Of a DNA stretch of 64,000 bases, positions 27,129 to 38,400 are shown piece by piece. Numbering within the stretch: the first letter of the stretch is position 1; each line of letters starts with the position of its first letter. The translations under genes were made by a program, and so were the position numbers. This DNA is from Bacteroidia bacterium (GTDB lineage: Bacteria; Bacteroidota; Bacteroidia; Cytophagales; JAAEPT01): assembly GCA_030431525.1 (NCBI GenBank), contig JAUIJC010000003.1, positions 1-64,000 of the forward strand, given 5' to 3'. The notes beneath the pieces were generated by a model, which saw nothing but the letters and a program-made list of their open reading frames with translations, did no database searches and was not told the origin of the DNA.

Positions 27129-27758
27129 TTATAATATGTCGGTGAAATTTATTTTCTTAATCGATCCGTCTTTTCCCTCTATCATAGCATTTTCGATATT
27201 TTTGTATATTTCTTTATGCTTGTTTTCTGGTATTTCAATTATGTTAAAAGGGTCTATTATGAAATGTTTAGTTATGGTGTTATCTGATTCATTTTTAAAT
27301 GAAACTTTAACAATGTGATTGAGTGAAAGTTGTGTTTTTAAAAAGTCTGGGTGATTGTACGCTTCATGTGCGATTCTTTTATTTTCTTTCAATGAATAGT
27401 CGGAGCTGTAGAGGATGCCAATAGTGTTTTTTGTGTTGTGGGTTCTTATTATTAAGTCGAAATAATCGTAAATTTTAAAATAGGATGTGTCGTTTATTGT
27501 TGATGATTCATAGAATGAATTGACTTCAATTTTTTGATTGTGTAAATGGTGTCCTACGTTTTCAATAGTTATTATTTCAAAATCCCCTTTAAAGTCTCTT
27601 TTTAAGTTAATTATAGGTTGGTGGTCTTTTATTAGATAATCTAATTGCTTCTCGGATGTTAACCAGCTCAAATACGCAACAATAATGGATGCGGAGCCTA
27701 ATAATACGTATGCAAATACCTCAAAGTATATTCTATTGTTTTCTAGATGTTTTTTCAT
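27129..27758 (-). CDS. Hypothetical membrane-anchored protein
   Basis: This 209-residue protein has one N-terminal helix (~12-32, 'YFEVFAYVLLGSASIIVAYLS') followed by a beta-rich domain ('KDHQPIINLKRDFKGDFEIITIENVG', 'KVSFKNESDNTITKHFIIDPFNI'). The gene is very AT-rich compared with the PorP gene beside it and uses few GC-ending codons, suggesting a different origin. The 3' end lies next to the complete family B element. I do not recognise the family. Confidence 0.65.
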   Translation of the reverse strand: MKKHLENNRIYFEVFAYVLLGSASIIVAYLSWLTSEKQLDYLIKDHQPIINLKRDFKGDFEIITIENVGHHLHNQKIEVNSFYESSTINDTSYFKIYDYFDLIIRTHNTKNTIGILYSSDYSLKENKRIAHEAYNHPDFLKTQLSLNHIVKVSFKNESDNTITKHFIIDPFNIIEIPENKHKEIYKNIENAMIEGKDGSIKKINFTDIL

Positions 27759-27825
27759 GGTTGTTTGGGTTTCATCAGAAACAGCAAAGTAATTCTAAAT
27801 ATATAATCCTTCCAAAAAAAAAATA

Positions 27826-28725
27826 TCACCTCCCCCGAAACCTCAACGGCCTTACAAAAGCCAACCCGCGTTTTCCCTTTAGGTTAAAGGCGACCATAAT
27901 GTTGTGGTAGGGGCCGAGGTAGGTGGTTTCGGGATGGAGGTTGTACTCGAAGCCGTAGGCGACTTCCATCTGGGGGAAGCGGTAGCCGATGGCGGAGCTG
28001 GCCCACATGGAGTTGTTGAGGCCGATCTGTAGCCAGAAGCTTTCCATCCAAATCAGTTGGACGAGGCCCTCGTACTGGACAAGGTCGTGGTAGAAATAGT
28101 TGACATAGGCGATGGGCTTGAGCATAAAATTGCGCCCGTTCAGCTCGAAGGTGTACATGGCGTACAGGACGCTGTTGAAGTCCGTGGATTCACGGCTTTC
28201 GAAGATTTCGGGCAGGCTGAGGCCCGCCTCAAACTTGTAGGAAATCAGCGAGATGCCCAGTCCCGCCTTGAGGTTGAGCCCCGAGTTGTAGTCCGAATAA
28301 ATGGTGTTGTCGGTCAGGTCCACTTGGTCGTTGAGCTCGTCCTGTTTCAGGCTGTTGTTGCGGAGGCCACCGTCCATGCCGAAGGAGGCGACGAGGTCCT
28401 TGGTCAGTCGGATTTTATAGGCCAAGGCGATGTCGAAGCTGGTGGTCTCGAAGACGCCCCGCTTGTAGTGCTGGATTTTTCCGCCCACGCCCAGCATGGA
28501 TTTTTTCATGGTGTACTGGAAGGTGCCCAAGTATTTCGCACTGTTCTTTTTGACGGGTCCGCTGGGTAGTTCGCAGGCGAAGTAGGAATGGAAATCGTCC
28601 ACGTAGCCAGCGTTGGCGGGGTTAATCAAATAGGGGTTGACGCTGAAAAAGCGAATGCCCGATTGGCGCTGGGCCATGGCGCTGGTGGCCACCAATAGGA
28701 GTCCGAAGAGGAAGAACACTTTCAT
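27826..28725 (-). CDS. PorP/SprF family outer-membrane protein
   Basis: This 299-residue protein has a signal peptide ('KVFFLFGLLLVATSAMAQ'). It has the PorP/SprF hallmarks: 'FFSVNPYLINPANAGY' at the N-terminus, 'GTFQYTMKKSMLGVGGKIQHY' and a barrel-like C-terminal part ('FNSVLYAMYTFELNGRNFMLKPIAYV'). The family (SprF in Flavobacterium johnsoniae) is needed for secretion or surface attachment of type B T9SS cargo. Its ATG directly follows the stop codon of the type-B-tail gene (no gap), so it is the third gene of the giant-protein operon and the probable partner of that cargo. Confidence 0.92.
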   Translation of the reverse strand: MKVFFLFGLLLVATSAMAQRQSGIRFFSVNPYLINPANAGYVDDFHSYFACELPSGPVKKNSAKYLGTFQYTMKKSMLGVGGKIQHYKRGVFETTSFDIALAYKIRLTKDLVASFGMDGGLRNNSLKQDELNDQVDLTDNTIYSDYNSGLNLKAGLGISLISYKFEAGLSLPEIFESRESTDFNSVLYAMYTFELNGRNFMLKPIAYVNYFYHDLVQYEGLVQLIWMESFWLQIGLNNSMWASSAIGYRFPQMEVAYGFEYNLHPETTYLGPYHNIMVAFNLKGKRGLAFVRPLRFRGR

Positions 28726-29400
28726 TTAGCGGTTTTTTAGGGAGAAGGAACCGTAGAAAATTTTGTCGATGCTGGGGTTCTCGAAGGTGAAATAATAGTC
28801 GCCCAGCGGTAGGGGGTTGCCGTCGTGCGTGCCCGACCAGTCGTTCCCGTAGTCCTCGCTTCTGAAAATCAGAAAGCCCTCCACGGTGTAGATGGTCAGC
28901 ACGAAATCCTCGTAGAGCGCCACATCCCGAATCACCAAATAATCGTTGACGCCGTCGCCGTTTGGTGAGATGTAGTTGTTGTACTTCAGCTCGCCTTCGG
29001 GGTAGAGGTCCGAATCGGAAATCAGGAAGGGTTCTTCGATGGAGCCCACAATGCCGTCGGAATCGAACAGCAAAGTGGTCTGGGCGTTCACGGTCTGGTC
29101 TCTGCTGGCGTCGAACATTTTGAAGGTGATGCTGTCGCCAGCTGGCGAGTTGCTCCCGATTTGAAAAAGCACGGTGCCGTAGCCCGTTTCGTCGTGCAGG
29201 AAGCTAAGCTTGCCCACCCCGCGCAGTTCGTTGCCGACATAGGCGCCCACCCTGTCCGCGCTGTCCACGGAATAGCTTTGGTCGATGACCAAGTGGCAGG
29301 TGATGGACATGCGGTGTTCGTATTGGGCAAGGTTCACTTCCCAATTTTGCGCCTTGGCGGACAGGGCGCACAGGAGCAGGAGCCAAGGAAGGAGTCTCAT
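28726..29400 (-). CDS. Small T9SS type B (gliding-motility-associated C-terminal domain) protein
   Basis: This 224-residue protein has a signal peptide ('MRLLPWLLLLCALSAKA', ~17). Residues ~31-127 form a domain homologous to two domains in the giant protein upstream ('MSITCHLVIDQS', 'GDSITFKMFDASRD', 'IEEPFLISD'). The C-terminus ('YISPNGDGVNDYLVIRD ... VEGFLIFRSEDYGNDWSGTHDG ... YYFTF ... YGSFSLKNR') is a type B T9SS sorting domain, i.e. the CHU_C/gliding-motility-associated type. Its ATG overlaps the giant's TGA (TCAT at 29397-29400), and its stop abuts the PorP gene, so translation of all three is coupled. It is probably an accessory or cap subunit of the surface structure. Confidence 0.9.
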   Translation of the reverse strand: MRLLPWLLLLCALSAKAQNWEVNLAQYEHRMSITCHLVIDQSYSVDSADRVGAYVGNELRGVGKLSFLHDETGYGTVLFQIGSNSPAGDSITFKMFDASRDQTVNAQTTLLFDSDGIVGSIEEPFLISDSDLYPEGELKYNNYISPNGDGVNDYLVIRDVALYEDFVLTIYTVEGFLIFRSEDYGNDWSGTHDGNPLPLGDYYFTFENPSIDKIFYGSFSLKNR

Positions 29401-32400
29401 TGTTTCAGAAGTTTTTGGGTGATGGTCTCGTTTTCGAACCTCAGGTTCAGGTAGTAGACGCCCGTGCTGAGCGATGCGCCACTCGGGTCGATGGTGATTG
29501 CACTCTTTCCGGCATCCTCGGAGCGGATAAAGACGGTTTGCCCGTTGGTGGTGATCAAGGTGATGACCACATCGCCGGTGCGGTCCTCGCCGAGTTCGAT
29601 GGTGAAGGCGTCATTGAACGGGTTAGGCACCACCTTGACGGAGCTTTTCGGGTGACCGATATGGAGCTCCATCGGGGCGCTTAGGGTGCCCGTCCGTTGG
29701 TTGGCCACAAAGCGGATTTCCTCTTGAATCACATAAGGATTGCCCTCGCTGTCATAGAGCTTGAAGGAAATATTGGTGGATTCCTTTCCGGAGATGGTGA
29801 GGAAGAACAGTCCGTTTTCGAGCTGGCTTTCGGTGGCTACGCCCACAATTTCATCGCCTTTGTAGGCGACCAAAGCGCCTCCCGATGACAGTACATAGCT
29901 TTCCATGTCCATCACCTTGGCGATGACCGTCATGTTGTTGCCATAGCGGTCCGGTGAGAAATCCTCCAGTCCGTCCACGGGTGGCAAGGCCTTTTTGGTG
30001 ATGCTGTAGCCCGACAGGCTGGCGTATTTCGGGAAGCTCAACTCATTGTCCTTGGCGCAGTGAATCATGTAGCCCGTGTGAGGCTCCAAGTATTCCAAAC
30101 TGCCGACCCAACCAAGGTTGGCGTCGTACACGGCAAACTGCGTTTGGGCTTTGATCATATCGCCCTCGGTGGCGTCTAATCCAGACAGCGCCTCGTTGAT
30201 TTTCATCTTCGTGCCTCCCACAAAACCAATCCATGTCCATTCATTGGCTTTGATCGGGATGGAAACGGTGGTGGGGTCCGCCAATGGTCCCGAGTAGTTG
30301 ATGACCTTCGGGCTGTTCGCGAAAATCTTGTAGCCCCAGCCGATGTCCAGTCCGGTCTCCTTGTCTGAAAGGTTGTCGCCGGCAAGGTTGCCGTACCATT
30401 TGTTGGAGGCTTTGGTGTAGAGGTCGAATCGGCCAAGGCCGTCCGTAATCAAGTCGCCTTCATTGTTAATCACGCTGTTAAAGAGCGAACTACTGCGTTC
30501 CAGTTTTGTGGAGATGCCGTTGAAGGATACCCATGACCAACCCGATGGAATGCTCAGGCTGTGCATCACCTCGCCGGTGGTGCGGAAGGTGATGGGTTCA
30601 CTGTACGAACCGAGTACCGAACCAGATTGGAAATCAATGGTCTTGGAGGTGTTGCCTTGGAAAATCACATCCGGAAGGTCGTAGATGATGCCCTCGTCGG
30701 CGTCCCAAATTTTGAAGGACACTTCCTCGCCCTGTTTCACATTGCTGTAAACGGTCAGTTTGGCGAACAGCTTGTCGTATTGGCTGATGTAGTCCAAGCT
30801 GGTGCGTCCGCGGATGGTGTTGTTCACCGTGGCGATGAGCAGGTCGTTGGGGTCGTTGGTCAGGAAGCCGTTGATTTCCAATTGGCCGATGACGGTCATG
30901 GAATCCGTGTAGTCGGCGGGGTTGAAGTTGAACTGTTTTGGAAGGGGCTGGAACACCTCCAAGTTCAGGTTCAGCACCTCGTTGAATCCCTCGTTGGCCT
31001 TCAGGTAAATCGGTTCGCTGTACTTGCCTTTCGGCACATCCTTGTGGATGTAGAAGGTCACTTTTTGGACGCTTTTCGGAGAAAGCTCGCCCTCGCTTGG
31101 GATGGCGATTAACCATTCTGGAAGGTCGTGGAGCTCGAAGTCCTGAATCGTTCCGCCCTCGTTTTGGATGTAGGCCTCGAAGCTGAGTTCCTCGCCGACC
31201 TTTTTGCGAAGCGTTTCCTCACGACGGTCCCACACCACTTGGTTCAGGTCGATATAGGCCGACCATGTTACCGGCGAAACCATGCGGTTGCCGTTTTTGT
31301 CGTAGATGTTGCTCACCGTAAAGTCGAGGATGGTGTTCTCTATTTTCGCGGGGTCGTTAACCGACAGGTCAATCAGGATTTGGTCGCCGTTGGCCGAGAA
31401 GTTAAAGTGGACTGGAACAGGGTAAGGGTCGGATTTGATGGTCGGTGATTCCGCCACAATCTGAGTGCCGTTCAGCTGTGCGAATAGGCTGTCCTTGCCC
31501 TCCACAATATTGCCGGAGTGCGGAACCACGGTGCGCAAATACGAGTCGTAATCCTCGAAAGGCAGGTACACGTCCAAGCCTTTTTTGTCATTGCGCAGGC
31601 GCTTGTTCATGTCCCGCTCAATTTGCTGTTGTTTGCGCGCCAATCCCCAAATGCGCAACTCATCAAAGGAACCGTTGAAGTGCTCATCGACGATTTTATT
31701 CGTCAATGAATCGTAATACACCCGTGCACCAAGGTTCACGGCTGGGCCTCCGAAACCGCTCCATGTCATGCCGTATTCGGCCTTGTTCAGTTGGCCGTCG
31801 ATGATGGCCGAGGTGTAACCGTTCCGGTTGACCACTAGTGCAAAGTGGTGCCATTTGTTGTCGAAGAAATTCGAGTCCGTGGCGTTGAATACCAAGCCGT
31901 TGTTGTACACGCGAATCTGTCCGGTTGGCAGGGCTTTGATGGCCCATGAGTCGGCATTGCCCCAAGTGGAATCGCCTTGGGCGGTTTCCCCACGACCGTT
32001 CGAGAACAGGGTGCTCGTCTGATTTGGTTGGTTGCCTTTGAACCAAAAGGCGATGGTGAAGTCGGCCTCGTCAGTGTAGGCCACCGTGCCGGCGTATTCC
32101 AGATAACTGCCGTTGGTTTTCAGGCTCATGGACTCGGGGAGGAGTTGCCATGTGCCGTTGAAGACGGCGTCGCGGTCTTGGGCCTTGTCAATCAGCGATG
32201 CGCCTTGGCCTTCATCCATTGGCCAGTAGCCCAAGAGGTTCACTTCTTTGCCGGTCAGTTTGTTATTGAAGTTGGAGGCGATTTCTATTTCAGATTTTTC
32301 CTTCTTCCAAACCCTTAGGTCGTGGATGTAGCCCGTGAACGGGGATTTCCCACCGTGCTTTCCGCCGAGTACCAAATCGCCTTGGCCCAGATAGATTTCC

Positions 32401-35400
32401 GTGAAGCTGGAAGTGAAGGCGGTGCGTTGTCCGTTGATGTAGAGCGACACCTCATCCGTTTCGGGGTCGAAGCTGAAGGCCACGTGCGTCCAATCGTTCA
32501 GCGGAATGCTGTGGATGGATTCCACGCTGTTGTTGTCGTTCATGCTGAAAAGCAGACGGCCGTTCGAGCCGATGTCCAAGGAGAAGAAAGTTTCCTCACC
32601 GAGGCCGTGACTCAGAATGCGTTGCGGTCCAGAGGAGGAAGTTCGGTTCAGCCAGAGCTCCATGGTGAAGGCATTACCCAGCAGGTTCAGGTCTTGGATG
32701 AAAGTGCTGTCCTTGCCCGTGCTGGAATAGGCGGTGCTGGTGCCGTGTTGCAGGCCTTCGCCGTTCAGGCGACCTTCAACGATGATGTTGTCTTGGCTGA
32801 TTTTTCCGATTTCAATGGACTCGTTGAATTTCAAGAGGACTTCATCGCCGGGCGATAAAACGCCGTCGGCAGGCTGTGGCGCACCAAAAGGATAAGGCGA
32901 TTGCTTGTCGATGACACCCTTGGAAATGGAGGACTGGGATTCGGTGCCGTCCTCGCAGATAAAGTACCAGCGCACGTCATAATCGCCGTTGGTCAGGTCG
33001 TACGGCGTGATGTCCCAGTCATACACGATGTAGTTGTTCCCGATTGGGAAATACTGCCAGTCGTTCTGTTCCACTTCGATGGAATCCCTCGACCAGATTT
33101 CGATGTCCACCCAATCCAAGTCCGAACCGTAGGCGGGCTTGAACTGCAACTTGATTTTGCGGTGGTTGTCGAAGAAGAAGTTGTTTTCCTGAATCTCGCA
33201 GGTCAGCACATTGCCGGAGGCTTTGTTGATGACCCAATTGCTGGATGGGGCGATGACCTGCGCCACGGGACAGGCCGGAATGAAGTACACCGAGATGGTG
33301 TCCACGGCGAAAATGTCCTTCTGGAAATCGAGGTCGGTGCCGAAGTCGAACTGGCATGGAGAGTAGAAATAGGCGACCATGTCCACGTATTCGTACTCGC
33401 CACGGATTGGCCGGACGGTCATTTTCTTGTCCAATTGGTCGCCGGCGCTCATCGGGATTTTGGTGCCCTTGATAAAGCGCTCACCATCCAAGCGCAGGGT
33501 GGCGCCATTACCGTTTGTCCGTTGGTCGAGGATGAATTCGTAATAGCGTGTGCTGTCCTCGTCGTTGTAGTTTTCGAACACCACATCGAAGATGGCGCGC
33601 TGGTCGGCGGGAACGCCCGTCAGGATGCGTGGCTCGATGCGCAGTCCCGGCTGGTCGCGCTGGTAGGAACCACGACTGATTTTGGTGGTGTCGGTATTAG
33701 CTGAATCGACATAGGCGATGTATTTCGGGCTGAATTCTTCCTCGTGCGGACAGGAGGTACGACCGCCTTTGAGCACATACACAGGGTCGTACATGTAGTC
33801 ATTGAAATAATCGTCCGCATTCACCTGAAGGCTATCGAAAGCATCGGGGTCGGCCGTGCCGAAGGCTCCACGCACTGGCGCTAAAGCGTTGGCAAAGGTG
33901 AAATCGACAATCATCTTGGTGCGAAGCACGGACTGCCATGTATCGAAGTTTTCTAAGTCCTCGTCACGTCCGTTTTTTCCCGAAAGGATGACTTCTACGT
34001 TCAGCTTGTCGCCCACATCTTTGTCCTCCAACACATAGCCCACTTTGGCGTTGTCGGTCTGGTTGGTGCTGGACGAAACGCTGGAGGTGGTCACGTTTTT
34101 ATAATCTACACGCAATCGGCTGGTGGCGAACATCTCAAAATAGACATCCAAGTAGCCACCGCCCGAGGCCTTGTAGTTGAAGTTCTCGGTGTTTTGGTTT
34201 GAATTCGACAGGTTGTAGGATTCCTCAATTTTGGCGCCCGCGCCGAAGGAATAGTTCTTACGGGTGTCCGTGGAATTGATGGCCTGAAGCTTTTGGAGTT
34301 CGTTGTGTCCAAGTACCTGTTTCCAGATGTTGATTTGGTTGCGCAGGCGGTTGTATTCAGCCGTGGTGGTGTCGGTGATGTCGCCGATGGTTTTCTCCAA
34401 GGCCTTGACTTCCTGCTCGATTTGCACGGCGGTGTAGGCAAATTCCGTTTCCTCGGCGGTGTTGATGTACACGGCGATGCTCTTGTATTTGCCGATGCGG
34501 TAGGGCACGCTGTGGCCGTTCGGGTAGACCACCTCATCAAGGCAACCGTTCTTGCATTTTTCCTCGGGAATGACGGCCACGTTGCGGGTGACAGGGGTGA
34601 AGATGTTCACGCCTCGGCCCACAAATAGGTCGCTTTGATGGCCGGCGTTTCGTGGTTCCTTGCTGGTTTCAATGCGTCGTTGGGTCTCTACGGTGCGCAC
34701 CGAGGTGGCTGAGCGTTCGTCGGTCCATTGCTGTTCGTACTGGAAACCAACCATGCTTTTTTCCTTGGCCACCAAGGTCAGGAAGAGCAGTTTTTCGAAG
34801 CCGATACCAATACCGATTTCTTCGGAGAACTGGTTGGAGTTGGTGGTCTCGTACTTGGAGGCGAATTCCAGCTTGGTGCCCTTTTCGATATAAGCGTAGC
34901 TCTGGCTTCCTGGCGGGTCGCGCAACACGAAGTCTACCATTTGGAGCGGGTCGTCGTCCTCCTTTTTCACGGTGTAAAAATCCGACTGGCTTTCGGCGAT
35001 GCTTCCCAAGACGTAGCCTCGGAAGATGTCGCCTTTGTAGAGCCAAGCCTGATGGCCTGGACCGAAGAACTGAATGTCCCAAGTGTAGCTCCGCTCAGGG
35101 CGCTTTCGGTTGTAAGTGATGTTCGGGTTGCCCGCTTGGAAAGGGTATTGGAAAAAGCCCAGCGAGTCCCGTGCCTGCTCCTCCAACTTAATCATCTTGT
35201 AATCTTGGGAGATGTTGTTCTCTACTCTGAAATCGCCCTCGGTGACGTCGTTGCTGTACCATGCGCCGTTGTCCACGTTTTGGTATTGCTCGGCGACTTT
35301 GATATTCCAAGTGTACCAATTGTCCTGCTGGAAAACAGGGAAGGCGAAGGAGGAGCTGTCCACAAGAATAATGGCGGATTCTTCGGAGTTTGGGAGCTTG

Positions 35401-38400
35401 ACGTTGATGCGTCTGGCGCCGAATTGCGTTGGGTCGTCGTTGCCCGATTTCACCACGATTTCGGCTGGCTTGCGGTAGATGAAATCCTTGACGTAATGGT
35501 AGTCCACGATGTTGTCCAAAGCGCCGTCTTCAAACTTTTCGCTTTCGGCGGTTTCCTGCAAGAGCAGGGTATCGGAATTCAATGGAATCGTCCCTTCGGT
35601 GAGTGTGCGCAACTCACGGTTTTGTTGGGCCGTTCCGTTCACGCGTTTCAGTTCGGACACGCGGTAAAGGAGTGGGAGCAGTTCCACCTCATATTCTCCC
35701 GTTAGGGAATCGGTATAGACCGTTTCGGTCACACAATCCTTTCCGATGGATTGGAAGGTGATTTTGGTGACACCCAAGTTGTTTTTGGTCCGTCCAAACC
35801 CAGCGAATTTTCCGCCTTCGTTCACGCCACCGACCACTTTGCCGATGATTTTTCGGGTGGTGTTGTCGTAGAATTTCAGGCCGATGACATCGTCTTGGAA
35901 ATCATGCGGGTTTTCATTTGGCCATTGGCCCACGGAGAAGGTGTGATTGTTCTTCAGTACGCTGATGGTGTGCTCGCCAATCGGCACCGCGATTTCGAAA
36001 TAACCGTTGCGGTCGGTTTTGAGCAGGTTGCCGTCTTTGAACAGCGGTTCGCCATCGATGAGGAAAAAGGCGCCTTCCACGCCACAGCCCTCAATGTTGG
36101 GGTCGTTGCGGTCGGTGTAGCCCAATAGCATTGGGTCGTATTGCACCAGTCCTGTGACGAGGAAGGAGGAGAGGTCCTCGAAGTTGACGTTGTTGTTGAC
36201 CAGTGCGCCCTTGCCGATAAACAGCACCGTGTTGGATGGGGCAAATTGGTGCTTGTTGAAAATCGGTGCCACGGTGTAGTTCTGTCCCGTGCCCGAGAAA
36301 GCCACCGCCTCGATGGTGTAATTGCCGTGCTGGTCGGTGTAGCTGGTGTAGGAAAGTTGTTCCGAGACGGGCACCGCGTTGGACCATTTCACATTGCCCG
36401 ATAGTTGTCCGTGGTGCTCGTTGAACTGGATGCCCGTTTGGCTGATGTGGTTGGAGGCGTCGTAGATGGCTTCGCCCACGCCCTCGTTGATGCGCCAATA
36501 GGCGATAAGGTTTTCCTCGCCACTGCCCAAATAGCGTTGGAAATCTTTGTAAACGGTCATCTGGTCTTTGGCCTTTGACCAAATGGAAACCTCGTCCAAG
36601 AGTCCGTCGAAAGGACCGAAGGTGAGTTGTGAGCGTTCGATGGTCGAGAGGTCAATCTGTGCGCTGTCTTTCAATAAACCATTGACAAAAACCTTCAATT
36701 GCCCGCCTTGGTAGGTGAGGTAAAGGTGGTTGTATTCGTTCAGATAGATGCCTTTCAGGTCGATGCTGTTGCCGTTTGGCAGTTGGAAACCGAGCTGGGA
36801 ACGTGGCTTGGTGATGGTGTCGTAGGGGACTTCCACGGTGATGTCCTCCATGCGCTGGGTGATGCTGTACAGCTCAAGGTCGTGGTAGTTCGGGTTTTGC
36901 ACGACCTGATAAATCACGGTGCCGTCTGTTCCTTTGATGTATCCGCTGGCGGGGTCATAGTCATAGGTGTAGGTCTTCTCGACGGTGTAGAACACATTGT
37001 TGTCGGCCATGTAGCCCACCAATAATTCGGGCTCGCTGGCCGAGAAAATCCACGGGCCTTTTTTCAGGTAGCGCAAGGCGCCAAGGTCCAGCACTGAATG
37101 GGAACGGATTTCCGAAGAGAAAACATAACCGGCTTCATTGATTTGGTATAATACCTCGGCGTTGACGTGTGAGGCGATGACCGATTTGGCGCCATCAATA
37201 ATGCCGATTTGCGCGCCTTTGGTGGCCACCACTTTTTTGGAGGAAATGATGTAGCGGGTGGTGATGTTGTCGTCATCAAAGGTGGCGAAGCGGTCGCCTC
37301 GGACGTATTTGTTTGGGGCGATTTTCGACAGGTAATAGAGGTCCTTATTTAAGTAAAGGTGATAAGGCTCGTCCTTGTCGTTGTAGATGGTGTCGCCACG
37401 GAGCACGCCGTAGTAGCTTGGGTCCTGCACATAGCGCAGGGTATCGCCGGTGAAGCGGGCGTAGGGGGCGCCGAGCTCAAAGTTTTTCATCAGCACATTG
37501 GCCTGATAGACCTTGCCGTTTTCGATAATCAACTTAGGCACTTCAGAGGCGTCCGTCTCAAAGATGGTGTCGGTGGCCAAGTAGCCAGCCAATTGGTTCG
37601 GCATAGGGCCGACCACCTGTTTTTTGTCGAAGGCGAAAATCGAATCCCCACGAAGCAAAAAGCTCGGTTTGCCGTTCGTGTTGTAGAGCGTATCATCCTC
37701 CAAAAGCGCATAAGCCACATCCTGCTCATAAAGAATCAAGCTGGAATCTGGCAGGTAGAGTTGCCCGAAAATGGATTGGTCGGAGGCTTTTGAAAATACA
37801 TAAGTTCCTGAGTCCTGCGCCAGAGCCACCAAAGCGGTGCGGTCATAGACGGGCGATTCCTGCGTTTGGCTTTCCGTCAGAATCAGCTGTTCGTCCTGCT
37901 GACTGCCCATGCCGATGCGGAATTGGCCAGAGTTGCCAAGGCTCAATAGGCTTTGGCCGGAAAGGGTGTCCCTCGGATTTATCCAGAACCCCATCGACCA
38001 CTGATCGGATGGGAGCCAGTTATTTCCCTGTTTGTCGAGGAGGGAAGTGGTGAACGTGCCTTCCTTCAGGTCGATGCTGTTGCCTTGGGCGATGTCGTTG
38101 CTGGGCAGGGCGGTGATGCGGACATTCTGCACGGCATTGCCCTCTTGGAAAGTGACCTTGCCGTTGATGACACCGAACTCCGAGCTGAATCCCGTGGCCT
38201 TGTAAACGGTCTCAAATTCTGGGCGGAAATTCTTGTACAGGTCGCAGTCCAAGGCGATGATGGCGTACTCGTACAATTGCCCCGATTCAATGTCTTTGTC
38301 GCTCCAATTTTCCGCTGGCGCGTCGATGTGGTCCACCTCCTGAAAGGCGTTGCTATAGGCCAGTTCCCGTCGGTAGATGATGAATTTGCTCACCGAGCTT

